NCBI RefSeq assembly: GCF_000934745.1
Contig: NZ_KN882169.1
Span: 4,039 to 68,038, forward strand
Length of the DNA: 64,000 nucleotides
Source of the DNA: Desulfonatronum thioautotrophicum
GTDB taxonomy: Bacteria > Desulfobacterota > Desulfovibrionia > Desulfovibrionales > Desulfonatronaceae
Direction: 5' to 3'
The notes under the pieces: generated by a model
What the model saw: the letters and a program-made list of their open reading frames with translations, nothing else
Told to the model about the DNA's origin: nothing
Databases searched by the model: none
Position numbers and translations under genes: made by a program
Shown: positions 15,562 to 25,273 of the stretch, piece after piece
Position numbering within the stretch: position 1 is the first letter of the stretch
How the letters are laid out: the number at the start of each line of letters is the position of its first letter

Positions 15562-16212
15562 TTACTGCTCGGCGCGGACCACGTCCTTGATCAGTACCGC
15601 TTCCACGGGAACGTCCTGATGCATGCCTTTGTTGCCGGTCTTCACGCCGGCGATGGCGTCCACAACATCCATTCCCTCCACTACCTTGCCGAAGACGGCA
15701 TAGCCGAAGTCCCGTCCGCCGTGGTCCAGGAAGGCGTTGTCCTTCAAATTGATGAAGAACTGGCTGGTGGCGCTGTTGATGTCCGCGGTGCGGGCCATGG
15801 CCAGAGTGCCGCGCAGGTTTTTCAGGCCGTTGTCCGCCTCGTTCTTGATGGGCGGGTGGCCGTGTTTGGGGGTCATGTCCTCGGTCATGCCGCCACCCTG
15901 GATCATGAATCCGGGGATCACACGGTGAAAAATAGTGCCCTGGAAAAAGCCCTCATCCACGTAGCGCAGAAAGTTCTCCACGGTGATCGGCGCCTTTTCG
16001 GCGTCCAGTTCAATGGTGATCGCTCCATGGCTGGTGGTCATTACGACTGTGGTCATCATCTTCTCCAACGGTTGGGCTCCCTCGTCGGGAGCGGGTGAAG
16101 CGGCGTCCTGGGCGGATGCCGCCAAGGGGAGTATGGCCAGAAGAAGGGCCATGATAGACAGGGACAGTATTCGTGTGGCCCATGAGCCGGGCTTTGAGGT
16201 GTTTTGCGTCAT
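15562..16212 (-). CDS. Cyclophilin-type peptidyl-prolyl isomerase, exported
   Basis: 216 residues from Met at 16212. The signal peptide is visible ([20 protein letters not shown]). The cyclophilin core has [21 protein letters not shown] (catalytic Arg in FHRV), [14 protein letters not shown] and [16 protein letters not shown], covering the PPIase and prolyl-binding residues. It should catalyse proline isomerisation in the periplasm. An in-frame Met at 16263 would add 17 residues before the signal peptide and has no ribosome binding site. It appears monocistronic. Confidence 0.92.
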   Translation of the reverse strand: MTQNTSKPGSWATRILSLSIMALLLAILPLAASAQDAASPAPDEGAQPLEKMMTTVVMTTSHGAITIELDAEKAPITVENFLRYVDEGFFQGTIFHRVIPGFMIQGGGMTEDMTPKHGHPPIKNEADNGLKNLRGTLAMARTADINSATSQFFINLKDNAFLDHGGRDFGYAVFGKVVEGMDVVDAIAGVKTGNKGMHQDVPVEAVLIKDVVRAEQ

Positions 16213-16310
16213 GGCTGTGACCTTGTAATTTGTGAAAGGAGTCTTTTTCGGTAGTCCATTCAAAACCCCAGTCGCTGCCTCGCTGCAATGGGGAGTTTTT
16301 CAGTGGACTG

Positions 16311-17387
16311 TCAGATCTTCACTTCATGTACCCAGCCGAAGACATCTTCCTTCTCGCCGTACTGGATGCCCACGATTTCGTCGTGCAGCCGCCTGGCCAG
16401 ATCGCCCACACTACCGTCCCGGACCGTGTACTTCTTGTCCTTGTAGGAAATAGAGCCCACCGGGGAGATGACCGCGGCGGTGCCGGAGCCGAAAATCTCG
16501 GTCATGGTTCCATTCTGAATGGCGTCTACGCATTCCTGGATGTCGATCAGCCGCTCCTGGACATCCATGCCCCATTTCCTGGCCAGGGTCAGGACCGAGT
16601 CCCGGGTGATGCCCGGCAGGATGGATCCGGTCAGAGGCGGAGTGATCAGGGTGTCGCCGATGCGGAAAAAGATGTTCATGGTTCCCACTTCCTCGATGTA
16701 CTTCCGTTCAATGCCATCCAGCCAGAGCACCTGGGTAAAGCCTTTTTTCTTGGCTACTTCCGCGGCGAAGAGGCTGGCCGCGTAGTTGCCCATGGTCTTG
16801 GCCTCGCCCACGCCGCCGCGTACGGCTCGTACAAACTCGTCGGATACGTAGATGCTCACGGGATTGAAGCCTTCGGCGTAGTAGGCGCCTACAGGGCCGG
16901 TGATGATGTAGTAGATGTACTCCTTGGCCGGCCGTACGCCGATGTGCTGCTCCGTGGCAATCATGGTCGGCCGAATGTACAGGGAGGAGCCCATGCTGTG
17001 GGGAATCCAGCCGTGGTCCGTGCGCAGCAGAGCCTCCAGGGCAGCAAGCTGGTCATTGACATCCACTGTTGGCATGCACAGCCGGGTGGCTGAACGGTTC
17101 ATCCGCTCAAAATTCTGGAAAGGCCGGAAAAGATGAATCCGTCCGTCAGGGCAGCGGTAGGCCTTCATGCCCTCGAAGATTCCTTGGCCGTAATGCAGGA
17201 CCATGGCCGCGGGATCAAGGGTGATGTTCTCGTACGGCGTGACCCGCGCGTCCACCCAGCCCTGGGGTTCACGGTAGTCCATCCGAAACATATGGTCGCT
17301 GAAAAGGCTGCCGAAGACCAGTTTGCTTTCGTCCGCCGGCTTGCTGCGGCGTTGGGCCTCCGGAGCTGGTTCGATGCGGATATCCAT
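16311..17387 (-). CDS. ilvE: Branched-chain amino acid aminotransferase
   Basis: A 358-residue class IV PLP aminotransferase catalysing the last step of Val, Leu and Ile synthesis. MDYREPQGWVDARVTPYENI, HYGQGIFEGMKAYR and the PLP lysine K197 (GEAKTMGNYAAS) identify the BCAT subgroup, and EVGTMNIFF and GTAAVISPVG are also present. GGGAGG lies before the ATG. It is the most upstream gene of a short leftward stretch ending in the cyclophilin, but the spacing suggests separate transcripts. Confidence 0.95.
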   Translation of the reverse strand: MDIRIEPAPEAQRRSKPADESKLVFGSLFSDHMFRMDYREPQGWVDARVTPYENITLDPAAMVLHYGQGIFEGMKAYRCPDGRIHLFRPFQNFERMNRSATRLCMPTVDVNDQLAALEALLRTDHGWIPHSMGSSLYIRPTMIATEQHIGVRPAKEYIYYIITGPVGAYYAEGFNPVSIYVSDEFVRAVRGGVGEAKTMGNYAASLFAAEVAKKKGFTQVLWLDGIERKYIEEVGTMNIFFRIGDTLITPPLTGSILPGITRDSVLTLARKWGMDVQERLIDIQECVDAIQNGTMTEIFGSGTAAVISPVGSISYKDKKYTVRDGSVGDLARRLHDEIVGIQYGEKEDVFGWVHEVKI

Positions 17388-17428
17388 GAATGATTCCTCC
17401 CAATGCGTTGGGGTTGAAGGTTGTGGGG

Positions 17429-17923
17429 TCAGGTTCTGATACCTGGTTGCTTTGAATCAAATGTGTGCCCGGTTGCCCGTTGGATCGCCTGTAGCAGCGC
17501 ATCGGGTTCGTCGGTGCCGATGCGGAAGGTTTTGCCGTGTTTGGTACGGATTTCCACGGCGTCCAGGCCGGAGACATTGTAAAGCGTTCCGTGGGGCGTG
17601 AGGCGGACGCCCCAGCCGTAATACCACGGATTGCGAACGAGCCGGACCTGGGTGATGTTTTCCAGGCGTTCGACCTTGCGTGGCCAGCCCGGAGTGAAGG
17701 CGGCGATCAGCGAGGTCGGGGTGATGGTCACGGTCAGGCTGGAAAAGGTGAAGCCGATGGCCACGGCCAGGGCCAGCAACGCCCAGAGCCAGGAGGCTCC
17801 TCCCTGGATCAGCTGATGCAGGACAAAGGCTCCGGCCAGCACGAAAGAGGCGATCATCAGCGTGCCGCGCTGGGTATGGCGATAAAGGGGACGCTCCGAA
17901 GGAGCGTTGGAGGGTGCGCTCAT
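17429..17923 (-). CDS. Bacterial PH domain membrane protein
   Basis: About 164 residues. Two adjacent hydrophobic segments (GTLMIASFVLAGAFVLHQLI; WLWALLALAVAIGFTF) form a hairpin. A bacterial PH-like domain follows: ITPTSLIAAFTPGWPRKVERLENITQVRLVRNP and DAVEIRTKHGKTFRIGTDEPDALLQAI. A GTG at 17932 overlaps the paaK stop as GTGA and is an alternative start; the ATG at 17923 is only 5 bp past the stop. The gene is thus coupled to paaK. Function unknown. Confidence 0.75.
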   Translation of the reverse strand: MSAPSNAPSERPLYRHTQRGTLMIASFVLAGAFVLHQLIQGGASWLWALLALAVAIGFTFSSLTVTITPTSLIAAFTPGWPRKVERLENITQVRLVRNPWYYGWGVRLTPHGTLYNVSGLDAVEIRTKHGKTFRIGTDEPDALLQAIQRATGHTFDSKQPGIRT

Positions 17924-17928
17924 CCCGG

Positions 17929-19257
17929 TCACCCGGTTTTGGTCTTGGCCATGGCCTGGTTCAGAAAACTGGACACACCTTCCCGATGGTCAAAGACCCG
18001 CTTGCTTTTGCGCTCGGTGCGGGGCAGGGCGGCGTGGTCCAGAATTTCAACCTGCGAGCGGACCATGATTTTACGGCGGATTTCGCCGGCCACGGCTCCG
18101 GCCAGATCCTTGTCCGCTGCGTCGTCCACGTTGGGTCCTCGTTCAACCTTCAGGGTCATGATGTCCCGCCCATCGTCCTGGTGGTGCAGGTGGATTTGGT
18201 ACTCACTGCCCAGGCCGGCAATCCGGCTGAGCACGTCGTCAATCTGGCCGGGGTAGATGTTTACGGCTCGGTAGATGAACATGTCGTCCGTTCGCCCCAG
18301 AACCCGATCATGGAGCGGGAAATCAACCCCGCAGGGGCACGTGCCTGGGATCTGGCGGCTTACGTCGTGGGTGCGGTAGCGGATCAACGGGGCGGCCTGC
18401 TTGCGCAGGGAAGTAATGACCATTTCGCCCTGTTCACCGGGGGAGACAGGTTCAAGCGTGACCGGGTCCAGGATTTCCAGGATGAAATAATCGGCCCAGT
18501 AATGGATACCTCGATGCAGAACGCAATCCAGGCCGGTGCCGGGCCCGTAGAGCTCGGTCAGGCCGTAAATGTCAAAAATGTGCTCCACACCCAGCAGATC
18601 CTGAATCCGCTGACGCATCGCGTCGCTATGCCGTTCCGCGCCGAGAATGATTTTGGAGATTTTGACCCGATCAATCAGTTTGCGACGGTGCAGCTCTTCG
18701 GCCATGAGCAGGGCCATGGAGGCCGTGGCGCAGAAGACAGTGGACTGTAGATCAACCATCATTTCACAGTGCATGTCCGAATTGGCCGGCCCCAGGGGTA
18801 CGGCCATGGCCCCGAACCGCTCGCATCCGAGCTGGAATCCGGCGCCGGCTGTCCACAGACCATAGCCCACGGCGATCTGGACCCGATCCACCGAAGTCAA
18901 ACCGGCCAGCTCGTAGCAGCGGGCAAACATGGTCCGCCAGTCGTCGATATCCTGCTGGGTGTAGCAGAGCACTTTGCGTTTCCCCGTGGTGCCGGAAGAG
19001 GCGTGGACCCGGACAATATCTTCGAAAGGCACGCTGCGCAGGGGGTAGGGATAGCCGGTGCGCAGGTCCTCGGCGTCGCAAAAGGGGAGGTGGCGCAGAT
19101 CGTCCAGGGTCCGGACGTCCTCGGGCCGCACCCCGGCTTGGTCCATGCGCTCCCGGTAAAACGGGCTGCCCGAATAGGCGTGTTCCACGGTCCAGCGCAG
19201 CCCCGCGGTCTGGATATCCACCAGTTGTTCGGGAGATGTTTGAGGGATGAAAGGCAT
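17929..19257 (-). CDS. paaK: Phenylacetate-CoA ligase family protein
   Basis: A 442-residue adenylate-forming enzyme of the PaaK type, which activates phenylacetate or related aryl acids to the CoA thioester. The AMP-binding P-loop is HASSGTTGKRKV, DIYGLTELYGPG is the A5-like motif, and RYRTHDVSR and GRTDDMFIYRAVNIYP are the C-terminal hinge motifs. In anaerobes such enzymes serve aromatic amino-acid degradation or indolepyruvate-type pathways; no partner IorAB is in the window. Substrate not assignable from sequence alone. Confidence 0.9.
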   Translation of the reverse strand: MPFIPQTSPEQLVDIQTAGLRWTVEHAYSGSPFYRERMDQAGVRPEDVRTLDDLRHLPFCDAEDLRTGYPYPLRSVPFEDIVRVHASSGTTGKRKVLCYTQQDIDDWRTMFARCYELAGLTSVDRVQIAVGYGLWTAGAGFQLGCERFGAMAVPLGPANSDMHCEMMVDLQSTVFCATASMALLMAEELHRRKLIDRVKISKIILGAERHSDAMRQRIQDLLGVEHIFDIYGLTELYGPGTGLDCVLHRGIHYWADYFILEILDPVTLEPVSPGEQGEMVITSLRKQAAPLIRYRTHDVSRQIPGTCPCGVDFPLHDRVLGRTDDMFIYRAVNIYPGQIDDVLSRIAGLGSEYQIHLHHQDDGRDIMTLKVERGPNVDDAADKDLAGAVAGEIRRKIMVRSQVEILDHAALPRTERKSKRVFDHREGVSSFLNQAMAKTKTG

Positions 19258-19329
19258 TTGAGATGATTGGGTGTTGAATGGTTAAAGGGGGCAGCAATTC
19301 AACGCTTCGCTGTTCCTGCGCCCATTCCA

Positions 19330-19405
19330 GAGGCTCCTGGCTTCTGATTCGAGACTTCTGATTTCTGACTTCTGATTTCTTGCCTTTTGGCCTCTGAATA
19401 CTGAC
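19330..19405. repeat. Low-complexity CTTCTGATTTCTGA tract
   Basis: Short degenerate words (ACTTCTGATTTCTG) repeat about five times in the gap between glgP and paaK. They resemble types A and B in style but not in sequence. Confidence 0.5.
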
Positions 19406-19415
19406 TCCCTCCACA

Positions 19416-21980
19416 TTATTGCGCCCAATGGATCAGGCCAAGGGAGTGTGGGTCCAGCAGGAGTTTGTGATCCGGGAGCATGCGCACGGTAAAGCCGAAG
19501 CGCCCCGGGGCGTCCGGGATGAACTGGCCGGTGTAGCGATACCAGCCATCGCCCAGGGGGTTGGTCAGAGCCATGCGCGTTGTCCCGCGTTGGGCAAAAG
19601 AGCCGTCCACGGTGACTGGTCCGGCATAGATTTCCACACGGATGTCCTCAGGGGAAAGGCCGTTGAGGTAGACATCGGCCTGGATCTCCATGGGCTGGGT
19701 CACATAGAGGATTTCGGGAACTTCAGCCTGAACATTGGTGACCCGCAGGGCATTCCACTTGGTCATGATCTCCATGCGCCAGGAGGCCAGCTGCTTGGCC
19801 GGGGCAAAATCCTGTTCCATCAGGCTTACGGAGTTCTTGTAGGCCGGCTCATAGGCGTTTTTCACATAATCAGCGACCATCCGGTGGGAGGTAAAGACCG
19901 GAGTGAAAAGCTGCATGCATTTTTTCATTCGCCGAATCCACTCCCGAGGAAGGTTGGTCTGCCCACGATCATAAAAGGTCGGGATGACTTCTTTTTCCAG
20001 GAGGTTGTACAGGATCTGGCTTTCCACGAAATCTTGATAGGCTGAGTCCTGGTATTCCTCGCCCTGGCCGATGGCCCAGCCTACGGCGCTGTCCATCTGG
20101 TGGGCTTCCACCCACCATCCGTCCAGGGTGCTTACGTGGAGCACCCCATTGGCAATGGCCTTCATGCCGCTGGTGCCGCAGGCTTCCAGGGGGCGGCGGG
20201 GCGTGTTCAGCCAGACGTCGCAGCCCTGGACCATGTACTCAGCCACCTCCATATCGTAGTCTTCCAGGAATACCAGCCGATTGCGAACCTCGTGCTGCTG
20301 GCAGAACTGGACCAGCTGCTGCATGAACCGCTTGCCTTCGTTGTCGTGGGGATGGGATTTGCCGGCAAAGATGAACTGTACAGGTCGCTTGGAATCCGTG
20401 AGCATACGCAGAAAGCGCTCCTTGTCCGCCAGGAGCAGGGTGGCCCGCTTGTAGGTCGCGAAGCGCCGGGCGAAGCCGATGGTCAGGATTTGTGGGTCCA
20501 GCACCTCCTCGGCTTCCTGGACCTCCTTGTGCCGTGCTCCGCGGTTGATCAGCTGCTCCCGTAGCCGGAAACGGGCATAGTCCACGACACGCTCGCGCAG
20601 ACGCTCATGAGCCCGCCACAACTCGCCGTCCGGGATGGTTTCGGCCTGCTGCCAGACCCGGGTGCAGTCCGGGTCTTCCTTCCAGTTTCCCCCCAGATAG
20701 CGCTCAAAGAGCATGGCAATGTCTCGGGCAACCCAGGAGGCGATGTGCACCCCGTTGGTCACCGTACCGATGGGGATGTCCTCCACAGGGTACTGGGGCC
20801 AGACCTTTTGCCACATCCGGCGGGAGACATGGCCGTGCAGTTCGCTGACCCCGTTGTTGAACCGGGACAGCCGCAAAGCCAGAACGGTCATGCAGAACCA
20901 TTCCCCGTCGTTGCGCGGATCTTCGCGGCCCAGGGCCAAGAGGACCTTGAAGGCCAGCCCTAAGCTGCGGGCGTAGCCGTCGAAATAGCGCTGCATCAGT
21001 TCCGCAGGAAAACGGTCATTGCCAGCCGGAACCGGGGTGTGGGTGGTGAAAACGCTTGTGGATGCGGTCTGCTCCATGGCCGCCTCAAAGGACAGGCCAT
21101 CATTGCTCATGAACATCCTGATCCGCTCCAGTCCGGCAAAGGCGGAGTGACCCTCGTTCATGTGAATCACCCGGGGAGTCAGCCCCAGGGCATTCAGGGC
21201 CTTGATCCCGCCAATGCCCAGCAAAATTTCCTGCCAAATGCGCATTTCCAGGTCACCACCGTAGAGCCGGGAGGTGATTTGTCGGAAATGGGCAGGGTTG
21301 TCCGGGGTGTTTGTGTCCAGCAGATAGAGGTGGATCCGGCCCACCTGCACCTGCCAGATCTGGGCGACGAGCGGCTGGCCGGCCAAATCCAGGTTGATGA
21401 GCACTGGTTTTTGTTTCTGATCGCGAACCAGCTCCATGGGCATCTGGGTAAAATCATAGTCCGGGTAACGTTCGTTCTGCCAACCATCCGCAGTCAGGTA
21501 CTGCCGAAAATAGCCCTGTTGATAGGCCAGACCCACTCCCACCAGAGGGATGTTCAGGTCGCTGGCGGATTTGAGATGATCACCTGCCAGGATGCCCAGC
21601 CCGCCGGAGTATATGGGCAGGCAAAGGCTGAGTCCGTATTCCAGGCTAAAGTAGGCCACCAGGGGCTGGTTTGACTCGTAGGCAAAGGGCAGGGCGGTGC
21701 TTTTGCGTTCCAGGTAGATATCCTGGCTATGTTTAACCGCACGGAGGCGTTCCAGAAAAAAATCGTCCTTGGCCAGGGATTCCAGGGTGGCCTGGGGCAG
21801 GTGGTTGAGAAAGGCAATGGGGTTTCCGTAGCTTTTGGCCCACAATTTGGGGTCGATCTGAGAAAAGAGGCCGGTGACATCGTGATTCCAATCGAACCAA
21901 ACGTTCTGGGCCAGATCCCACAGCGCATTCAGACTCTTGGGAAGTTTGGGGATGACGCTGTAGGTGTGCAACGGTTTCAT
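19416..21980 (-). CDS. glgP: Alpha-glucan (glycogen/starch) phosphorylase
   Basis: An 854-residue GT35-family phosphorylase of the alpha-glucan type with an N-terminal DUF3417-like domain (MKPLHTYSVIPKLPKSLNALWDLAQNVWFDW). It releases glucose-1-phosphate from glycogen or maltodextrin. The PLP lysine is K607 (ACGTSGMKAIANG), with VTNGVHIASW, FARRFATYKR and FIFAGKSHPHDNEGK also visible. The C-terminal ~120 residues form an extra beta domain (VTVDGSFAQRGTTRMAL). GGAGAATTCCC precedes the ATG. No other glycogen gene is nearby. Confidence 0.95.
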   Translation of the reverse strand: MKPLHTYSVIPKLPKSLNALWDLAQNVWFDWNHDVTGLFSQIDPKLWAKSYGNPIAFLNHLPQATLESLAKDDFFLERLRAVKHSQDIYLERKSTALPFAYESNQPLVAYFSLEYGLSLCLPIYSGGLGILAGDHLKSASDLNIPLVGVGLAYQQGYFRQYLTADGWQNERYPDYDFTQMPMELVRDQKQKPVLINLDLAGQPLVAQIWQVQVGRIHLYLLDTNTPDNPAHFRQITSRLYGGDLEMRIWQEILLGIGGIKALNALGLTPRVIHMNEGHSAFAGLERIRMFMSNDGLSFEAAMEQTASTSVFTTHTPVPAGNDRFPAELMQRYFDGYARSLGLAFKVLLALGREDPRNDGEWFCMTVLALRLSRFNNGVSELHGHVSRRMWQKVWPQYPVEDIPIGTVTNGVHIASWVARDIAMLFERYLGGNWKEDPDCTRVWQQAETIPDGELWRAHERLRERVVDYARFRLREQLINRGARHKEVQEAEEVLDPQILTIGFARRFATYKRATLLLADKERFLRMLTDSKRPVQFIFAGKSHPHDNEGKRFMQQLVQFCQQHEVRNRLVFLEDYDMEVAEYMVQGCDVWLNTPRRPLEACGTSGMKAIANGVLHVSTLDGWWVEAHQMDSAVGWAIGQGEEYQDSAYQDFVESQILYNLLEKEVIPTFYDRGQTNLPREWIRRMKKCMQLFTPVFTSHRMVADYVKNAYEPAYKNSVSLMEQDFAPAKQLASWRMEIMTKWNALRVTNVQAEVPEILYVTQPMEIQADVYLNGLSPEDIRVEIYAGPVTVDGSFAQRGTTRMALTNPLGDGWYRYTGQFIPDAPGRFGFTVRMLPDHKLLLDPHSLGLIHWAQ

Positions 21981-22330
21981 GGGAATTCTCCAGGTTCAAA
22001 ACGAGGGTTGGGGGAGCTGATCAGCTGCTTCGGAAAGTCCGGCTCATCTGATCGAAGGCCATGGGGATAAGGCCTCAGACTGCGAAGGTTCGGACTTGCT
22101 CAGGAGTTCTGCCAGGGAACGAACGAAAATTCAATGGTTGAGCATGTTGTTCAGCGGGCAAATTTGTGCTCACATTTTTTTGGGAGTTGATCTGGTTGGT
22201 CGGAGCATCGGCCGCCACTTGCGGGAGCGGCTTGCAGGGGATAATGGTGACCCAATTGTCTGCTGGACCGCGAGACACTCGCGTTTTATGTTTCTTCAGC
22301 TGATCAACCCTGTGTTAAGGATCAAATCTC

Positions 22331-22783
22331 ATGCACTCCGTGCCGGTTGATGTGCGCATCCTCAATCCGCTTTGGACTCCTTCCGATCTCCGCGGCCAAA
22401 CGCCCGGATCCTGCGGTCTGGATCTCAAGGCGTGCTTTCCGGAGGACCATCGGGTTTTGTCGCCTGGCGAACGGACAGCCGTGCCCACCGGGTTGGCCAT
22501 CGACATCAGGCAGCCGGGCATCGCCGGGTTTGTTTACTCCCGCAGTGGGCTTGGGACCAGGCAGGGGTTGGTGGTCAGCCAGGGCGTTGGGGTGATTGAT
22601 CCTGATTATCGCGGGGAAATCATCGTTTCCCTGCTGAACACCTCTGGGGAAGAGCGCAGCGTGACCCGCGGTCAGCGTATTGCCCAGCTGATATTTCAAC
22701 CATTTTTTTTGGGAGCGTTTACGGTGTGTGAAAATCTGACCGCCACCAGGCGCGGTGCCGGGGGATTCGGGCATACGGGGTGA
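22331..22783 (+). CDS. dut: dUTP diphosphatase
   Basis: A 150-residue trimeric dUTPase converting dUTP to dUMP. The five conserved motifs are in order: SCGLDL, YSRSGLGTRQGL, VGVIDPDYRGEI, RGQRIAQLIF and the C-terminal RGAGGFGHTG P-loop-like arm. Length and motif spacing are normal. AAGGATCAAATCTC before the ATG is a weak ribosome binding site. It lies upstream of argD but a type A repeat separates them. Confidence 0.95.
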   Translation: MHSVPVDVRILNPLWTPSDLRGQTPGSCGLDLKACFPEDHRVLSPGERTAVPTGLAIDIRQPGIAGFVYSRSGLGTRQGLVVSQGVGVIDPDYRGEIIVSLLNTSGEERSVTRGQRIAQLIFQPFFLGAFTVCENLTATRRGAGGFGHTG

Positions 22784-22835
22784 AAGGAAAGGGAGAGGGC
22801 TGAAACCTGAGACCTGAGGGGTGAAAACAGAGGGC
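22784..22835. repeat. Type A repeat, isolated copy
   Basis: GGGCTGAAACCTGAGACCTG and neighbours follow the dut stop directly, in forward orientation only. This is the only type A copy far from the 0-6 kb cluster. Confidence 0.7.
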
Positions 22836-22928
22836 GGAAGTCTGATATCCGTGGATTGACTATTGGGTTTCAGGCGTTGCCTTGGCACCTTTCTTACCAT
22901 GCAACCTGCAACCTTACGAATTATACCC

Positions 22929-24134
22929 ATGACATCTTCTCTTGCCTTGCTTCAGGAGCGCGAACAGCGCGTATTGTGTCGGACCTATGGTCGGTATCCC
23001 CTGGCCGTGGCCGCGGCATCCGGGTGTAACCTGGTTGATCCGGATGGACGGGAGTATCTCGATCTGCTGGCCGGAATCGCCGTGTGCAATCTGGGGCACT
23101 CCCCTCCCGAATTGCTGGAAGTTTTGCGCGAGCAGGCCGAGCGGTTGATCCACGTCAGCAACCTGTTCTATCAGGAGGAGCAACTCGTCCTGGCCGAGAA
23201 GCTGCTGGCCACTTGTGGTCTGGCCAAGGCCTTCTTCTGCAATTCCGGGGCGGAAGCCAACGAGGCGGCCATCAAGCTGGCGCGGCGGTACATGCGCAAG
23301 GTCAAGGGGCGAGAGGCCTACGAGGTCATCTCTCTGGCCGGATCATTCCATGGCCGGACCCTGGCCACGCTGACAGCCACGGGACAGGAAAAAGTCAAGG
23401 ACGGCTTCGAACCATTACCGGAAGGATTTCAGACCGTGCCCTTCGGCGATTTTTCAGCCCTGGAGCGGGCCGTATCCGCGAAAACCGCGGCTGTGCTTCT
23501 GGAGGTCATTCAGGGGGAAGGCGGGGTTCGGCCTTTGGCTGATGCGTACTTGTCCGCGGTTCAGGATCTGTGCCGAGACCGGGGCGTGCTGCTGATGGTG
23601 GATGAGGTGCAGACCGGGATGGGACGCAGTGGAACATTCTGGGCGTACCAGCATTCTGCCCTTCAACCGGATGTCCTGACCACGTCCAAGGCCCTGGCCA
23701 ACGGCCTGCCCATGGGAGCGATGCTCTGCAGCGGGGAGGCCGCTCTCGGGTTTGAGCCGGGCAGCCATGCCACCACCTTCGGTGGGGGCCCGCTGCTGTC
23801 CGTGGTGGCTTCGCGAGTAATCGACATCCTGCTCCGGGATGATCTTCCCCGACGGGCTTCGGTGTTGGGAGAATTTGCCCAAGGTTTGTTTCGCGACCTG
23901 CAATCCGCCCTCCCGGGCAAGATCACCGATGTGCGAGGCCGTGGCCTGATGCTGGGCATCGAACTGGGGTTTCCCGGTCAGGAGGTGTGGTGGAAGCTTC
24001 TGGAAGCGGGCTTTGTCCTGAACCTGACCCAAGACCGGGTGCTTCGGCTTCTGCCACCCTTGGTGATAACCGAAGCGGATCTGCGACGGTTCAGTTCAGC
24101 CCTGGGAGAAATTCTGGAATCATCCCCGAGCTGA
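22929..24134 (+). CDS. argD: Acetylornithine aminotransferase
   Basis: A 401-residue class III PLP aminotransferase of arginine synthesis (N-acetylornithine to semialdehyde). Seen: LAGIAVCNLGH, FFCNSGAEANEAAIKLAR, SFHGRTLATLTATGQ, MVDEVQTGMGRSGTFW and the PLP lysine K254 (TTSKALANGLPMGAM). The start is ambiguous: in-frame Mets at 22863 and 22899 exist, none with a good ribosome binding site. The Met at 22929 matches the usual N-terminus. ArgD may also serve in lysine synthesis. Confidence 0.9.
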   Translation: MTSSLALLQEREQRVLCRTYGRYPLAVAAASGCNLVDPDGREYLDLLAGIAVCNLGHSPPELLEVLREQAERLIHVSNLFYQEEQLVLAEKLLATCGLAKAFFCNSGAEANEAAIKLARRYMRKVKGREAYEVISLAGSFHGRTLATLTATGQEKVKDGFEPLPEGFQTVPFGDFSALERAVSAKTAAVLLEVIQGEGGVRPLADAYLSAVQDLCRDRGVLLMVDEVQTGMGRSGTFWAYQHSALQPDVLTTSKALANGLPMGAMLCSGEAALGFEPGSHATTFGGGPLLSVVASRVIDILLRDDLPRRASVLGEFAQGLFRDLQSALPGKITDVRGRGLMLGIELGFPGQEVWWKLLEAGFVLNLTQDRVLRLLPPLVITEADLRRFSSALGEILESSPS

Positions 24135-24233
24135 GCGCATTGTTTGGTGGAAGCCGGGAGTGGAACCTGCCTGGGGCTGCGCCTTGCGTCCATCCAGCCT
24201 TGGCGGATGCCAGTCAGGATGCGGCCATGCGGC

Positions 24234-24872
24234 TCATGACGGGGAGCCCGGTTCCTCAGAAAAGTCTCCGTAGGCATGGGCGTGATGATCGCGGGCAAGA
24301 TCGGCTCCGGGGCTGGGAAACGGGACGTCTTCATAAATGGTTTCCAGCGGCAGTTCCACGTTCAAGCATGCAAACCGGACCCCCCCCGCGGTGATGGTCT
24401 GCCCCTCCCATTCCGTGGACCTGCGGTGCACCCGGACCAGCATCCGGTCCTGATCAATGAGCAGGTATTCCCGCAGGCTGGGGAGGGTGATGTAGGCAGC
24501 GAGTTTCTCCTGCTGGTCCACCCGCCTGGTGGATGCGGAGAGAACTTCAACGATCATGCATGGACTGGTTCTAAAATACGGATGCCGGTCACCAGGGTCG
24601 CAAGACAGAATCAGGTCCGGATAGTAGAAGATCGTCTGCCCTTTGAGCTGGATGCAAACTTTCATGTCCGTGATGAACAGCTGGCATGGCGTGCCCCGGA
24701 CATGGGGGCGCAAGGCCGCGAAGAGATTGCCGGCGATCAAGCCATGCCGATCGCTGGCCCCGACCATGGCGTAAACCGCGCCATCAATATACTCGTGGCG
24801 GACGTTGCTCTCCAATTCGCCGGCAAGGTAGTCCTGAACGCTGATGGTTTCGACGGGTTGTGCTCTGCCCAT
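24234..24872 (-). CDS. Uma2 family (DUF820) PD-(D/E)XK-like protein
   Basis: 212 residues from the ATG at 24872, which has AGGAGG five bases upstream. VQDYLAGELESNVRHEYIDGAVYAM, YYPDLILSCDP and CMIVEVLSAST give the E...D...ExhxS pattern of the Uma2 restriction-endonuclease-like fold. Uma2 proteins are abundant in cyanobacteria and some anaerobes; their substrates are unknown and they often behave as mobile accessory genes. It stands alone, convergent with argD. Confidence 0.85.
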   Translation of the reverse strand: MGRAQPVETISVQDYLAGELESNVRHEYIDGAVYAMVGASDRHGLIAGNLFAALRPHVRGTPCQLFITDMKVCIQLKGQTIFYYPDLILSCDPGDRHPYFRTSPCMIVEVLSASTRRVDQQEKLAAYITLPSLREYLLIDQDRMLVRVHRRSTEWEGQTITAGGVRFACLNVELPLETIYEDVPFPSPGADLARDHHAHAYGDFSEEPGSPS

Positions 24873-25069
24873 GGCTGCCTCCTGGTGGAAAAAGTATGGA
24901 TGTCCGCGGAGGGAACTGATACCGATGATCGTAGGACAACACCCGCGCCATGACAAGGTTTGTTGGTTCGGGTTAGGGCGTTCGGGTTGAAGCCAATACT
25001 CTTGTCGATCTCCGTTCCCAAAAAAACGGGGGAGATTTTTTCACCAGCATTCGGACAAGGAGGAGGATG

Positions 25070-25255
25070 ATGGAAATTTCTTCGGCACAGGCCAAGCTGG
25101 ATGCGGTCAGGATTGATGCGAATCATGATCAGGGCAGGGAAATCGCTGAACAGGAGCGGCTACGGCAACAGGATATCCAGCGCCAGGAAGAGGTGGCGGA
25201 AGCTGCCCGGGCACCGGAGAAGGCGGCCGGACAAATTGTCGATGAAGTGGTTTAA
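25070..25255 (+). CDS. Small charged protein upstream of prmA
   Basis: A 61-residue, strongly charged helical protein (HDQGREIAEQERLRQQDIQRQEEVAEAARA) with AAGGAGGAGG directly upstream of a double ATG; the second ATG has the better spacing. It ends 18 bp before prmA on the same strand, so cotranscription is likely. No family recognised. The strong ribosome binding site makes it a credible gene. Confidence 0.65.
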   Translation: MEISSAQAKLDAVRIDANHDQGREIAEQERLRQQDIQRQEEVAEAARAPEKAAGQIVDEVV

Positions 25256-25273
25256 CAGAATACCTGAGGTGAC